Position numbers and translations under genes: made by a program
Shown: positions 46,815 through 56,265 of the stretch, one piece after another
Position numbering within the stretch: position 1 is the first letter of the stretch
Layout of the letters: each line of letters begins with the position of its first letter
Assembly: GCA_938029725.1 (NCBI GenBank)
Contig: CALHGE010000045.1
Location: 1-64,000 of the forward strand
Source: an uncultured Flavobacteriaceae bacterium
GTDB taxonomy: Bacteria > Bacteroidota > Bacteroidia > Flavobacteriales > Flavobacteriaceae
Direction: 5' to 3'
Length of the DNA stretch: 64,000 nucleotides
The notes under the pieces: model-generated
The model's database searches: none
Told to the model about the DNA's origin: nothing
What the model saw: only the letters and a program-made list of their open reading frames with translations

Positions 46815-47773
46815 AGATGAGGTTCGTGAGAACCAAAAACCGCCTCACGGGTAGGTAGCGAAGGTATTGCTCCGTAATTTGTCGTTGTTATTGCCCCAGC
46901 TTTATTCGCATTCTCAACCATTGTTAGCAACAAGGCTGTATTTTCTAATATTTCATTGGGGTTTTGAAGGCTACCAATTTGCTGCAATAAACAGCCAATA
47001 AAAGCATCTCCGGCACCAGTAGTATCTACGGGCTTTACAGAGATACTAGGAATAGTTTCCTTAATTTCTGAAGTACTAACGAAAGTACCGTCACCCCCAA
47101 GTGTGATCGTAATAATTTTTGCTCCAATCTCATGAAGAAAGTCGCTGGCTTCGTGAAGGTCTTTCTTTCCTGAAAGCAATTGCGCTTCTTCTAAACTAAA
47201 TTTACATAAATGCGCTTTTTGAACAAAGGGCATACATTTTTTAATAAATGACTCTTCTTCATCACGCCAAAGGTCACCTCTAAAATTAGGGTCAAAACTA
47301 ATAAAGGCATTCTGGGTAAGGGCGTCAAAAAAGTAGCGCCCATATGCTTTTTCTAAACCACCACCTAATAACGCTGTGGCTGCTCCTAGGTGAACTATAC
47401 TATCTTTAAAGCTATTTTTTATTGAAGAATCATACTCCAATTTTTTATCTGCACCTCTACTGAAAACAAAATCGCGTTCACCCCCTTCTGCTAAAGAAAC
47501 AAATGCAAGAGTTGTAAAGGTTTTAGAGCGTTGCGCTAAGGAGATATCCACGTTATTCTTTTCGAGAACACCTAGTAAAAAATCGCCAAATGGATCAATA
47601 CCCACGCAGCCAATGAACTTGCTTTTACCGCCTAATTTGGCAATTGCACAAGCTACATTTGCAGGCGCTCCACCGGCTTTTTTAGTAAATTCATGTGCTT
47701 TAGAAAGATCACTGCCCTGCTTTTCGGCTACAAAATCAATGAGTAGCTCACCTATACAATATACATTTCGCAT
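46811..47773 (-). CDS. PfkB-family kinase, fructokinase-like
   Basis: A 320-residue sugar kinase. Motifs: CIGELLIDFVAE, the GGAPANVACAIAKLGG signature, and VDTTGAGDAFIGCLLQQ with the catalytic Asp. The DFVA/GGAPANVA pattern resembles fructokinases. It converges with and overlaps the AlbA_2 gene by 4 nt. Confidence 0.87.
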   Translation of the reverse strand: MRNVYCIGELLIDFVAEKQGSDLSKAHEFTKKAGGAPANVACAIAKLGGKSKFIGCVGIDPFGDFLLGVLEKNNVDISLAQRSKTFTTLAFVSLAEGGERDFVFSRGADKKLEYDSSIKNSFKDSIVHLGAATALLGGGLEKAYGRYFFDALTQNAFISFDPNFRGDLWRDEEESFIKKCMPFVQKAHLCKFSLEEAQLLSGKKDLHEASDFLHEIGAKIITITLGGDGTFVSTSEIKETIPSISVKPVDTTGAGDAFIGCLLQQIGSLQNPNEILENTALLLTMVENANKAGAITTTNYGAIPSLPTREAVFGSHEPHL

Positions 47774-47934
47774 TTTACTTCAATTGCTTAAGAGTGGGCA
47801 AGATACTGACAAAAAGCATGTTTCTGTAAATTATGCAATTAAATAATGCAGCTATTTCCTAAGGTTACTACACTGCTTTTTGGACTCCTTCAAAGAAATT
47901 CATACCTTTTCCGAACTAACTAAAACGAAAAGTA

Positions 47935-49068
47935 ATGGGCTTATTTGATGAAATAAAAAAGAAACTCAGTCATGAATTTATTGACATCGTTGAGTGGCTT
48001 GACAATACTAATGATACTATTGTTCACCGGTTTGAGCGTTATCAAAATGAGATTAAGAATAATGCGAAACTTATTGTTCGTGAAGGACAAGTTGCAGTTT
48101 TTATAAACGAAGGAACACTTGCCGATGTGTTTTCTCCTGGCACCTATGATTTAAACACACAAAACCTTCCGGTACTAACGACTTTAAAAGGATGGAAATA
48201 TGGGTTTAATAGTCCATTTAAAGCTGAGGTGTATTTTGTAAATACGACTTTGTTTACCGATGAAAAATGGGGAACAAAAAATCCGTTTATATTAAGTGAT
48301 GAGCGCTTTGGATTGGTAGAGCTTCGCGCCTTTGGAACCTATAGCTTTAGAATTAGTGATCCCGGTAAATTTGTTGTCGATGTCGTTGGAACAGATGGCA
48401 ATTTTACGAACTATGAAGTCAATGAGCACTTAAAAAGTTTAATTGTAACTCGTTTTACAGATACCGTTGGAGAAGCGAATCTCCCTATTGAATTATATGC
48501 TGCCAATACGACAGAGCTTTCGGAAACTTGTCAGGAGGTAATGCAGCCTGAATTTGGCAGAGTTGGTATTGAATTGGAAAAATTCTATATCGAGAATGTT
48601 TCAATGCCAGAAGAACTTAAAAAAGAAATATTTGAATACAGCCGATTGGATAAGCTAGACATGACGAAATTGGCACAATTCAAAGCCGCCAAGGCTATGG
48701 AAGCAGCAGCCAAGAATGAAGGCGGCACAGCAGGTGCTGGTATGGGTATGGGTATGGGCTTTGTGCTAGCGCAACAAATGGGTGGCATGATGAATCCGCA
48801 AGCACCGCAACAAGCCTTTGGTGCTCCGCAGCACACAGCTACTCCACCACCAATGCCAACACAAGTGATGTACCATTATGCAAGTAATGGGCAGCAGATG
48901 GGTCCGGTTTCAATTGATAAGTTAAGAGAGCTGTTTGCTAGCAGAACCATCAATAAAGAGGCATTGGTTTGGAAACAGGGCATGCAAAACTGGATGGCTT
49001 TAAAAGATGTTGAAGAATTAAAATCATTTTTAGGGGGAAATACGCCACCGCCATTGCCTACAGTATAA
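47935..49068 (+). CDS. YdjI-like SPFH protein with C-terminal GYF_2 domain
   Basis: A 377-residue protein. Residues 1-255 form a YdjI/virion-core SPFH domain (FIDIVEWLDNTNDTIVHRFERYQNEIKNNAKLIVREGQ-type start, and LVELRAFGTYSFRISDPGKF). Residues 260-300 are rich in Gly, Met, Pro and Gln. Residues 318-375 make a GYF_2 adaptor domain (NGQQMGPVSIDKLRELF; WKQGMQNWMALKDVEEL). In Bacillus, YdjI is a membrane-associated SPFH protein working with YdjG/YdjH. The next gene, with only 4 nt between, encodes a zinc-ribbon membrane protein. Confidence 0.85.
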   Translation: MGLFDEIKKKLSHEFIDIVEWLDNTNDTIVHRFERYQNEIKNNAKLIVREGQVAVFINEGTLADVFSPGTYDLNTQNLPVLTTLKGWKYGFNSPFKAEVYFVNTTLFTDEKWGTKNPFILSDERFGLVELRAFGTYSFRISDPGKFVVDVVGTDGNFTNYEVNEHLKSLIVTRFTDTVGEANLPIELYAANTTELSETCQEVMQPEFGRVGIELEKFYIENVSMPEELKKEIFEYSRLDKLDMTKLAQFKAAKAMEAAAKNEGGTAGAGMGMGMGFVLAQQMGGMMNPQAPQQAFGAPQHTATPPPMPTQVMYHYASNGQQMGPVSIDKLRELFASRTINKEALVWKQGMQNWMALKDVEELKSFLGGNTPPPLPTV

Positions 49069-49072
49069 ATCA

Positions 49073-50161
49073 ATGGAGGATCAAGAAACACTAAATTCAG
49101 AACATAAAAAGGACTGTGCTAGCTGTGGCGCAGAACTAAAGTTTAAACCCGGCTCACATCAATTAAAATGTGAGTATTGCGGCTATGAGGAATTTATTGA
49201 GCAAACCAAAAGTAGTTTTGAAGAGCTTGAATTACAGCATTACTTAAAGGTTGTTGGAGAGAATGCGTATACCAATACAATTGATTTATTGAACTGCAAA
49301 CACTGTGGTGCCAATCAGCATGTAGAGGAGAATTATAAGTCTTTGAGCTGTGTGTATTGCGGGGAACCTTTGATTCGAGAAGATATTGAAAAGGAAGGAT
49401 GGATTTTACCAGGAGCACTGGTGCCGTTTCAATTAGATGCTAAAAAGGCAAGAAGTATTTTCAAAAACTGGGTCAGCGGAATTTGGTTCGCACCCAATAA
49501 TTTGAAAAGAGCAGCTCTAGATCCTGAAGGTTTGCACGGACTCTATGTTCCCTATTGGACCTTTGATGCCAACCTATATGCGGCCTATCAAGGTCAACGA
49601 GGAGATTATTATTACGAAAACAGACGCATACGAACAAAAAACGGGTACCGAAATCAGCGGGTACAAAAAACCCGTTGGTCACAAACATCTGGTTCCGTAA
49701 AGGGTTTTGTAGATGATATTTTGATTAATGCATCCCAGAAGAAAAGAAGGGATATTCCCCCTAAAATTGCATTTTGGGATACCAAGAAGTTAGTTGTTTT
49801 TAATTCCAAGTATCTATCCGGATTTGTAACGGAGAAATACACGGTTTCATTAAAAGAAGGCCATCATCAATCGTTTAAAGAAGCAAAACAGATAGCCCAT
49901 AATTGGGTACGGCGTGATATTGGCGGTGATACTCAGCGTATATCACATTCTGATATCAAGTTGTCTGATGAGACCTTTAAACATATTTTACTACCCGTTT
50001 ATATTAGCTCTTATCGGTTTAATGGAAAGGAGTATCATTTTTACATTAATGGCCAAACCGGCACCTTAAGTGGAACCCGACCATATTCTTTCTGGAAGAT
50101 TTTATTTTTGGTCCTTTTTATCATTGTAATTATTACTCTAATTGCGATTTTTGCAGAATGA
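49073..50161 (+). CDS. double zinc-ribbon membrane protein, YdjG-like
   Basis: A 362-residue protein. Two zinc ribbons at the N terminus: CASCG with CEYCG (residues 15-37) and CKHCG with CVYCG (about 75-95). A central domain of about 200 residues has conserved aromatic stretches (YVPYWTFDANLYAAYQGQRG). The C-terminal 25 residues are a membrane helix (ILFLVLFIIVIITLIAIF), so the zinc ribbons face the cytoplasm. It lies directly after the YdjI-like gene, and its stop overlaps the phosphatase ATG. Assignment to the YdjG role is by position and architecture. Confidence 0.78.
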   Translation: MEDQETLNSEHKKDCASCGAELKFKPGSHQLKCEYCGYEEFIEQTKSSFEELELQHYLKVVGENAYTNTIDLLNCKHCGANQHVEENYKSLSCVYCGEPLIREDIEKEGWILPGALVPFQLDAKKARSIFKNWVSGIWFAPNNLKRAALDPEGLHGLYVPYWTFDANLYAAYQGQRGDYYYENRRIRTKNGYRNQRVQKTRWSQTSGSVKGFVDDILINASQKKRRDIPPKIAFWDTKKLVVFNSKYLSGFVTEKYTVSLKEGHHQSFKEAKQIAHNWVRRDIGGDTQRISHSDIKLSDETFKHILLPVYISSYRFNGKEYHFYINGQTGTLSGTRPYSFWKILFLVLFIIVIITLIAIFAE

Positions 50162-50895
50162 GCAAGAAAAGAACATTGGTAATTGGTGATATCCATTCCG
50201 GACTAAGAGCTTTGGAACAGGTCTTAGAAAAAGCTGAGGTCACATCAGAAGATCAGATTATCTTTTTAGGAGATTATGTAGATGGTTGGAGTACCGCTTT
50301 AGAAACTATAGATTTTTTACGAGCACTACATAAAACTCATAATTGTATATTCATTCGCGGAAACCATGATGAATTATGCTATGATTGGTTGAAAAAAGGA
50401 AAAGATAACCCATTGTGGTTTCAGCACGGTGGTGAAGCGACAACGATATCTTATGAGAAGGCAAATGCTAAGACTATAGCCGAACATTTGGATTTTTATG
50501 AAAGTCTTGAAAATTATTATTTAGATTCAGAGAACCGGCTTTTTTTACATGCGGGATTTACAAATCTGAAAGGTGTGAGGTATGAATATTTTACTAAAAC
50601 TTTTTATTGGGATAGAACCCTTTGGGAGTTGGCACAATCTCTAAATCCTAACTTGTCGGAAGACGACGAGTTATACCCGAGTAGATTGAAGCATTATAAC
50701 GAGATTTACATTGGGCATACGCCAATATCAAAAAAGCGTTCTGATGTTGTTCCTAAAATGGCGGCGAATGTTTGGAATTTAGATACTGGCGCAGCGTTTA
50801 AAGGGCCACTCTCTATGCTTGATATCGATACCAAAGAAATATGGCAGAGTGAGCCAGTGTGTACTTTATACCCCTCAGAAAGAGGAAGAAATTAA
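50158..50895 (+). CDS. serine/threonine protein phosphatase-type metallophosphoesterase
   Basis: A 245-residue PPP-family phosphatase. The three signatures are present: GDIHSG (Asp-x-His), GDYVDGW and RGNHDELCYDW (GNHDE), with further His in HAGF and GHTP. It has no signal peptide. Its ATG overlaps the stop of the zinc-ribbon gene (ATGA), so the three genes from 47935 form an operon. It could dephosphorylate a protein of that module, or act on a nucleotide; unknown. Confidence 0.9.
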   Translation: MSKKRTLVIGDIHSGLRALEQVLEKAEVTSEDQIIFLGDYVDGWSTALETIDFLRALHKTHNCIFIRGNHDELCYDWLKKGKDNPLWFQHGGEATTISYEKANAKTIAEHLDFYESLENYYLDSENRLFLHAGFTNLKGVRYEYFTKTFYWDRTLWELAQSLNPNLSEDDELYPSRLKHYNEIYIGHTPISKKRSDVVPKMAANVWNLDTGAAFKGPLSMLDIDTKEIWQSEPVCTLYPSERGRN

Positions 50896-50955
50896 AATAG
50901 ATAGATGGTTGGCGAAATAATACTGTATTATTTCCGAACTTTGAAAAAAATAAAG

Positions 50956-51951
50956 ATGGTAGAAAAAAACATAAGGTTAGAGGTGATGCAGGCGATAGAG
51001 CACAAGGTCGGGGGCTTTATCGATTCTTTTCTTATTCCCATTGAAGACATATGGCAGCCGACAGATTTCTTGCCAGATTCTCAGAGTGATGGATTTCTAG
51101 ATGCGGTTGAAACGCTCCGTGGAGAATCTAAAGAATTAGGATATGATTTTTGGGTAACCATGGTTGCGGATACAATTACCGAAGAAGCATTACCGACCTA
51201 TGAATCTTGGCTAATGGATGTTGAAGGTGTCAATCAGCATGATGGTAAGGCAAACGGATGGTCAAAATGGGTAAGACAATGGACGGGTGAAGAAAACCGT
51301 CACGGAGATGTTCTAAATAAGTATTTATACCTTTCTGGAAGAGTGAATATGCGCGAAGTGGAAATAACAACGCAGCACTTAATTTCTGATGGATTTGATA
51401 TTGGTACAGACAGAGATCCATATAAGAATTTTGTCTACACTTCTTTCCAAGAGCTAGCTACCAATATATCGCATAAGCGAGTAGGGCAAATGGCGAAGAA
51501 AAAAGGAAATGCATTACTTGGTAAAATGTGTACGATCATTGCAGGAGATGAAATGCGTCACCATTTAGCATATCGTGAATTTGTAAAAACTATTTTAGGA
51601 GAAGACCCATCAGGTATGATGTTGGCTTTTGCAGATATGATGAAAAAGAAAATAGTAATGCCAGCACACTTTCTTCGTGAATCTGGTGGTACTATTGGTT
51701 CTGCATTTGAAAACTTCTCTAATTGTGCACAACGTTTAGGAGTATATACTGCTCATGACTATATAGACATTTTGAGCAAATTGAATTCCTATTGGGAAAT
51801 TGACGCCGTTAGAGGTTTAACTGATGAGGCCGAAAAAGCAAGAGATTACCTTATGAAATTACCATCAAGGTTATTGCGTATTTCTGAGCGCATGAAATAC
51901 CCCGAAGATCAATATCGGTTCAAATGGGTAGAAGCTAACGGAATGATTTAA
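50956..51951 (+). CDS. acyl-ACP desaturase
   Basis: A 331-residue soluble stearoyl-ACP-type desaturase that puts a double bond into acyl chains on ACP. The diiron ligands are Glu in TITEEALPTYE, the EExxH in GEENRHGDVLNKY, Glu in QELATNISH and the ExxH of GDEMRHHLAYREF. The start at 50956 (MVEKNIRLEVMQ) is chosen over an ATG 51 nt upstream because it matches the family's N terminus. A terminator follows at 51995. Confidence 0.92.
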   Translation: MVEKNIRLEVMQAIEHKVGGFIDSFLIPIEDIWQPTDFLPDSQSDGFLDAVETLRGESKELGYDFWVTMVADTITEEALPTYESWLMDVEGVNQHDGKANGWSKWVRQWTGEENRHGDVLNKYLYLSGRVNMREVEITTQHLISDGFDIGTDRDPYKNFVYTSFQELATNISHKRVGQMAKKKGNALLGKMCTIIAGDEMRHHLAYREFVKTILGEDPSGMMLAFADMMKKKIVMPAHFLRESGGTIGSAFENFSNCAQRLGVYTAHDYIDILSKLNSYWEIDAVRGLTDEAEKARDYLMKLPSRLLRISERMKYPEDQYRFKWVEANGMI

Positions 51952-51994
51952 TAATCAAAATAGCTTCAGCAAGTAAACCTGAAAATATGACTAT

Positions 51995-52025
51995 AAAAAA
52001 GGTCCGCAATTGCGGACCTTTTTTT
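51995..52025. terminator. bidirectional terminator, desaturase/HhH genes
   Basis: Palindrome GGTCCGCAATTGCGGACC flanked by A6 and T7 between converging genes. Confidence 0.88.
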
Positions 52026-52042
52026 ACTTAAAAATTATGCTA

Positions 52043-52618
52043 TTATAATTTTCCGTGATCATGCTCATCTTGCCATTTTGACAACTCTGCCCATTTTCCT
52101 TCGGAAGCCATTTTAGACTGCATTGGCCAAGAAGCCGGATTGTGAACTTTATAACGGTCGCCACCGCCATTTAGAACCTCTTGACAACGGGCAACCGTAG
52201 TTTCAGAAAGAGCTTTCCATGTGGTAATTCCTGAATTATTAAACATTTCAGAAATTTTTGGTCCGATACCTTCCACTACTTTAAGATCATTTTCTTTAAC
52301 GGTTTTTCCGAAAGCAGCTTTTGCTGCTGCCGCATCAAAAGGGTTTTTAGCCTCTGGGGTTACAGTCTTAGCTGTCAATGAAGCAGCAGTTGTTACCGCC
52401 CCAGCCACTGCTGCAGTAGCAGCAACTTTAAGCTTTCCGTTACAAGCATCAAGATCAGCTTGAAGTTTTGAGTTTTTATCTTTCCAAGTGTTAAGTTCAC
52501 CTGTATTATCTATAGTAGTGCTTGAACTTTTACCGATTAGGTAGCCAAGAATTCCTGAAATGACACCTACTAAAGAAGGAATCAACCAGCACCAAATGTT
52601 TAAGTTTTCAAAATTCAT
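52043..52618 (-). CDS. membrane-anchored helix-hairpin-helix protein
   Basis: A 191-residue protein. An N-terminal membrane helix (LIPSLVGVISGILGYLIG) is followed by an Ala-rich region and a helix-hairpin-helix-type domain at residues 110-150 (LKVVEGIGPKISEMFNNSGITTWKALS). The C-terminal stretch YKVHNPASWPMQSKMASEGKWAEL is shared by related Bacteroidota proteins. It starts 22 nt after the OmpA-family gene and is probably co-transcribed. HhH folds often bind DNA, but here membrane location and partner make an envelope role more likely. Confidence 0.75.
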   Translation of the reverse strand: MNFENLNIWCWLIPSLVGVISGILGYLIGKSSSTTIDNTGELNTWKDKNSKLQADLDACNGKLKVAATAAVAGAVTTAASLTAKTVTPEAKNPFDAAAAKAAFGKTVKENDLKVVEGIGPKISEMFNNSGITTWKALSETTVARCQEVLNGGGDRYKVHNPASWPMQSKMASEGKWAELSKWQDEHDHGKL

Positions 52619-52640
52619 TTTATATTATTTTATACGTTAA

Positions 52641-53552
52641 TTATTTGTTTAATGTGACTACTGTTCTTCTATTCTTAGACCTACCCGCTTCCGTTGCGTT
52701 GCTTTCTGCTGGAAGATCAGGACCTTTGGAAGAGGCATTTATTTTAGAGGCAACAATACCATTTTTGGCTAAATATGCCTTAGCAAAATCCGCTCTGTCT
52801 TGAGCTAGTTTAATATTATCTGCGCGAGGACCAACATTGTCGGAATGACCAACAACGCTACCAGAAGCCCCTGTTACTTTATCAAGATACTTTGAAATAT
52901 CAGCAACTTTTTGACGTTGTTCTGCGCTTAGGTTAATTGCAGCTTGATTTGTTTCAAAATAAAGAACCAAAGGGTCTGCAGTTATTTTAGCATACAAAGC
53001 ACTCATTTCTTCTTCGGAAGTAGCTGACTTATCTCCAATGCCAAAAGAAATTGGGCCAAAGAACATTCCCTCTTTAGAAACCATGCCATCCATCAATTCG
53101 CCCATAGTGTTAATTTGCGTTGATGAGATACCGTTTTCTACCAAGTGGTTTTTCACGGTATTGGCTCGTGCTAAACCTAGATTAGGAAAGGCAGATCCAT
53201 TTGTTTCATCACCTTTAAAATAACCGTTTAGGGTAATGACCTTATTTTCATTTTCTACTAAGAAAGTCTTTAAGCTAGCGATTCCCTCAGTTACTTTTTG
53301 AGAAACCGGTGTTGAAAAAGATGAAGAGGAGACATTGAAATTATAATTCTCGTTTTCATTGTAGGCATATGCTCCATCGCTAAAAGCGAAGGGATACAAC
53401 GTTGCTTCTGGAGTTACTGGAGCTGTTACCTGTTCGGTTAGGGGTGCTGCGCTAGCAGAAACGCGGCATGAATTGCAACACATAATAAAGAAATACGTGC
53501 CTCCTAGAATGGTAATGAGCATCAGCAACAAATTTGTTGTTGTTTTTGTCAT
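52641..53552 (-). CDS. OmpA-family protein
   Basis: A 303-residue membrane-associated protein with an N-terminal hydrophobic segment (LLLMLITILGGTYFFIMCC). Two regions resemble the OmpA C-terminal fold: residues 75-150 (VITLNGYFKGDETNGSAFPN, LGLARANTVKNHLVENGIS) is a degenerate copy, residues 195-303 a normal one (VVGHSDNVGPRADNIKLAQDRA; SKNRRTVV). The tandem arrangement suggests domain duplication. It is the first gene of a two-gene unit with the HhH protein. Confidence 0.82.
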   Translation of the reverse strand: MTKTTTNLLLMLITILGGTYFFIMCCNSCRVSASAAPLTEQVTAPVTPEATLYPFAFSDGAYAYNENENYNFNVSSSSFSTPVSQKVTEGIASLKTFLVENENKVITLNGYFKGDETNGSAFPNLGLARANTVKNHLVENGISSTQINTMGELMDGMVSKEGMFFGPISFGIGDKSATSEEEMSALYAKITADPLVLYFETNQAAINLSAEQRQKVADISKYLDKVTGASGSVVGHSDNVGPRADNIKLAQDRADFAKAYLAKNGIVASKINASSKGPDLPAESNATEAGRSKNRRTVVTLNK

Positions 53553-54187
53553 TGTTAAAAATGATTTAATGTTTAACCTACAATGTATTAAAAAAATCTA
53601 TAAGATGTTAAAGTTGTGCTTATTAAATACTGAAACACAGTAAGTAAGCACTCTAATTTTGTTAAGGTGGCGTATTTCATATCTGCCATTGTTTTAAACA
53701 GACTGTTTTTAACTAGCCATATATTTGAATTATTTAATCTTAATTGGACCTTTGTGCTTGGTGTTTGAAACTTAGCCCTTTTATCAAAAAGCAAGTATGG
53801 CTACAAGACTTTGCATTTTCTTTTCTGTGTTTCGATACATGCCAGTAAATAGAGAGATATCTGCTTTTGAATCACAGGCTTATCCTTTTGTTTTTATACT
53901 GACAACAAACAATTATTAAGATATATGATTATAGAACAATTTTAAAAGCTGGCAGGGCCCCATATGTAGTTTGCTTCTACTTCTTAAAAGGAGGAGTAGG
54001 TAGGTATGTAAAAGCCATTACAGCGTCTAGCATAGTAGTAGGTCTAAACGGAAGCACTGGTTCTAAAGACTCTTTGAGACAAGTAACAGTAATTATTTAC
54101 CATTCACACAAGAAAGGTACCCAACAATACAATCTTTAGTGTGGGTTGCGAGCCTTGACGTTATATTTGAAAAGGAGTAGAACACAA
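53553..54187. other. gene-poor stretch
   Basis: No gene recognised. A plus-strand open frame of about 80 codons ending at TAG near 54140 lacks a start and shows no known motif, so it is not called. The last 20 bp hold a likely ribosome binding site (AAAAGGAG) for the small gene at 54188. Confidence 0.4.
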
Positions 54188-54322
54188 ATGAAAACAGAGA
54201 TTATAAAAATAATGACTTTTGCTTGTATGGTTCTAGTTCTTGGAGCACAGGCGCTTCTTCACGGAAGCTGGCGAGTTCAAGAAACGGAGACGCTAAAGTC
54301 AAAAAATGGAAGCAATTTGTAA
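54188..54322 (+). CDS. 44-residue small membrane or secreted peptide
   Basis: Starts with ATG 9 nt after AAAAGGAG. The peptide begins MKTEIIKIMTF, has a hydrophobic core ACMVLVLGAQALL, and ends with a polar tail of about 20 residues, as a signal-anchored peptide would. A hairpin terminator follows at 54365-54429. No family recognised, and no homology search was possible; the start, ribosome site and terminator together support a real gene. Confidence 0.55.
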   Translation: MKTEIIKIMTFACMVLVLGAQALLHGSWRVQETETLKSKNGSNL

Positions 54323-54364
54323 GACTTTTATATAAAGCTCAGTATTTGAGTTAGTTTGGTTAAT

Positions 54365-54429
54365 CCCGCTGTTATTTCAAGACTATCATTCGGGGGAACA
54401 GGTAGATTTTGAGTAACAGCGGGTTTTTT
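54365..54429 (+). terminator. long-loop terminator after the small peptide gene
   Basis: Stem CCCGCTGTTA (54365-54374) with TAACAGCGGG (54414-54423), loop 39 nt, then T6. A loop this long is unusual for a simple terminator and could also be a structured RNA. Confidence 0.6.
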
Positions 54430-54567
54430 ATGTTTTATAGAATTAACCATTTGATCTATCCTATATTGGTACGCAACAAAGAATTTTTACTAGAACGTAT
54501 ATAGAGCAACCGAAATACCTTCTTAAAATCTGTATAAAAAAGGCTTTGGAATTCTATTGAAAATAAA
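54430..54567. other. spacer before the ALDH terminator
   Basis: No coding or RNA signal found; it separates the small peptide gene from the convergent aldehyde dehydrogenase gene. Confidence 0.4.
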
Positions 54568-54630
54568 AACCCTGATCCTTTGCACAATCCATCAGTTAAC
54601 GAAGGAGGGCGCGAAGGATTAGGGTTTTTT
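54568..54630. terminator. hairpin at the end of the ALDH gene
   Basis: AACCCTGATCCTT (54568-54580) pairs with AAGGATTAGGGTT (54614-54626), with one G-U pair on the plus strand and a mismatch on the minus strand. T-runs occur on both sides. It lies 20 nt past the ALDH stop. Confidence 0.6.
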
Positions 54631-54650
54631 AATTTAAGCTACGCTCGATT

Positions 54651-56204
54651 TTATAAATCGAATTTGATTCCTTGTGCTAAAGGAAGCTCAGTGGTGTAGT
54701 TTATGGTGTTTGTTTGACGACGCATATATATTTTCCAAGCATCAGAACCGCTTTCGCGTCCACCGCCAGTCTCTTTTTCGCCTCCAAAAGCTCCACCAAT
54801 TTCAGCGCCGGAAGTTCCAATATTCACATTGGCAATACCACAATCACTACCGTTTTGACTTAAAAAATGTTCTGCTTCACGCAAATTGTTTGTCATGATT
54901 GCTGATGAAAGTCCTTGAACTACACCATTTTGAATAGCAAGCGCATTTTCAACATCTCCCGAATATTTTAAAAGATACAATACAGGAGCAAAGGTTTCAT
55001 GCTGAACGATTTCAAAATCATTTTTTGCTTCAGCGATAGCAGGTTTTACATAACATCCGCTTTCATAGCCTTCGCCTTCTAAAACGCCACCTTCAACAAT
55101 AATTTTTCCGCCCTCAGCAACTACCTTTTCCAAGGCATGTTTATAATGACCGACAGCATCTGTATCTATTAATGGGCCTACATGGTTGTTTTCATCTAAA
55201 GGATTACCTATTCGAAGTTGACCATAAGCACCGACAACGGCATCTTTTACTTTGTCGTACATAGATTCGTGAATAATCAATCTTCGGGTAGAAGTACAAC
55301 GTTGACCTGCGGTACCTACAGCCCCAAAGACCGCACCAATCACTGTCATTTTGATATCTGCGTCAGGAGTAACGATTATCGCATTGTTACCTCCTAATTC
55401 TAATAAAGACTTTCCTAATCTAGCGGCAACCGCTTGTGCAACGATTTTACCCATACGAATAGAACCCGTCGCAGAGACCAAAGGAACGCGACCGTCTTGA
55501 GTCATCATTTCTCCGACTTTATAATCTCCATTTATCAAACAAGAAATTCCTTCTTGTAAGCCGTTTTCTTTTAAAACTGCCGCCGCAATATTTTGACAGG
55601 CAATACCACATAAGGGTGTTTTTTCAGAGGGTTTCCAAACACATACATCGCCACATATCCAAGCTAAGGCCGTATTCCATGCCCAAACAGCTACAGGAAA
55701 GTTAAATGCGGAAATAATTCCAACAACACCTAATGGATGATACTGCTCATACATTCTATGGCCTGGACGTTCAGAATGCATCGTTAAACCATGCAATTGT
55801 CTTGAAAGGCCAACTGCAAAATCACAGATGTCAATCATTTCCTGTACCTCACCCAGACCTTCTTGGTAGCTTTTTCCCATTTCATAGGAAACTAATTTTC
55901 CTAAAGGTTCTTTCAATTCACGAAGTTTTTCACCAAACTGACGTACAACTTCTCCTCTAAGTGGGGCCGGTTTTTGACGCCAGGTTTGAAATGCTGAAGT
56001 AGCTGTAGAGAGTACCTTTTCGTAATCTGCTTTAGAAGTGCTTCTGACCTTTCCAATTAAAGCCCCATCAACAGGAGAATACGATTCTATAATTTCTCCA
56101 GAAGAAAAATTATCAGAACCCGTAGAAGTTCCTTCATTAATTTCTTTAATCCCTAGAGCTTTAAGCGCTTCAGTAATTCCAAATTCTGTTGCTATTTTTG
56201 ACAT
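54651..56204 (-). CDS. aldehyde dehydrogenase, ALDH7 (AmaB-like)
   Basis: A 517-residue NAD-dependent aldehyde dehydrogenase. The catalytic Glu is in LLELGGNNAIIV and the Cys in GTAGQRCTSTRRLII; the folding core KMTQDGRV and the C-terminal GRESGSDAWK are typical. The overall sequence, with NFPVAVWAWNTALAWICGD, resembles the antiquitin/AmaB group that oxidises alpha-aminoadipate semialdehyde in lysine breakdown. It lies 61 bp after a gene run with 3-hydroxyanthranilate dioxygenase, so a tryptophan pathway semialdehyde is the alternative substrate. Confidence 0.83.
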   Translation of the reverse strand: MSKIATEFGITEALKALGIKEINEGTSTGSDNFSSGEIIESYSPVDGALIGKVRSTSKADYEKVLSTATSAFQTWRQKPAPLRGEVVRQFGEKLRELKEPLGKLVSYEMGKSYQEGLGEVQEMIDICDFAVGLSRQLHGLTMHSERPGHRMYEQYHPLGVVGIISAFNFPVAVWAWNTALAWICGDVCVWKPSEKTPLCGIACQNIAAAVLKENGLQEGISCLINGDYKVGEMMTQDGRVPLVSATGSIRMGKIVAQAVAARLGKSLLELGGNNAIIVTPDADIKMTVIGAVFGAVGTAGQRCTSTRRLIIHESMYDKVKDAVVGAYGQLRIGNPLDENNHVGPLIDTDAVGHYKHALEKVVAEGGKIIVEGGVLEGEGYESGCYVKPAIAEAKNDFEIVQHETFAPVLYLLKYSGDVENALAIQNGVVQGLSSAIMTNNLREAEHFLSQNGSDCGIANVNIGTSGAEIGGAFGGEKETGGGRESGSDAWKIYMRRQTNTINYTTELPLAQGIKFDL

Positions 56205-56265
56205 TTTATAACTATTTGATCGTGAATTGTTAAATATCTTACAAAGCTACGAATAAAGTCCTGAT

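Noticed and set aside
50905-50955. N-terminal extension of the desaturase
   Set aside because: The family N terminus and better context fit the ATG at 50956; the extension has no likeness to family members.
53940-54140. About 80-codon plus-strand open frame
   Set aside because: No start codon or ribosome site and no recognisable motif; likely chance.
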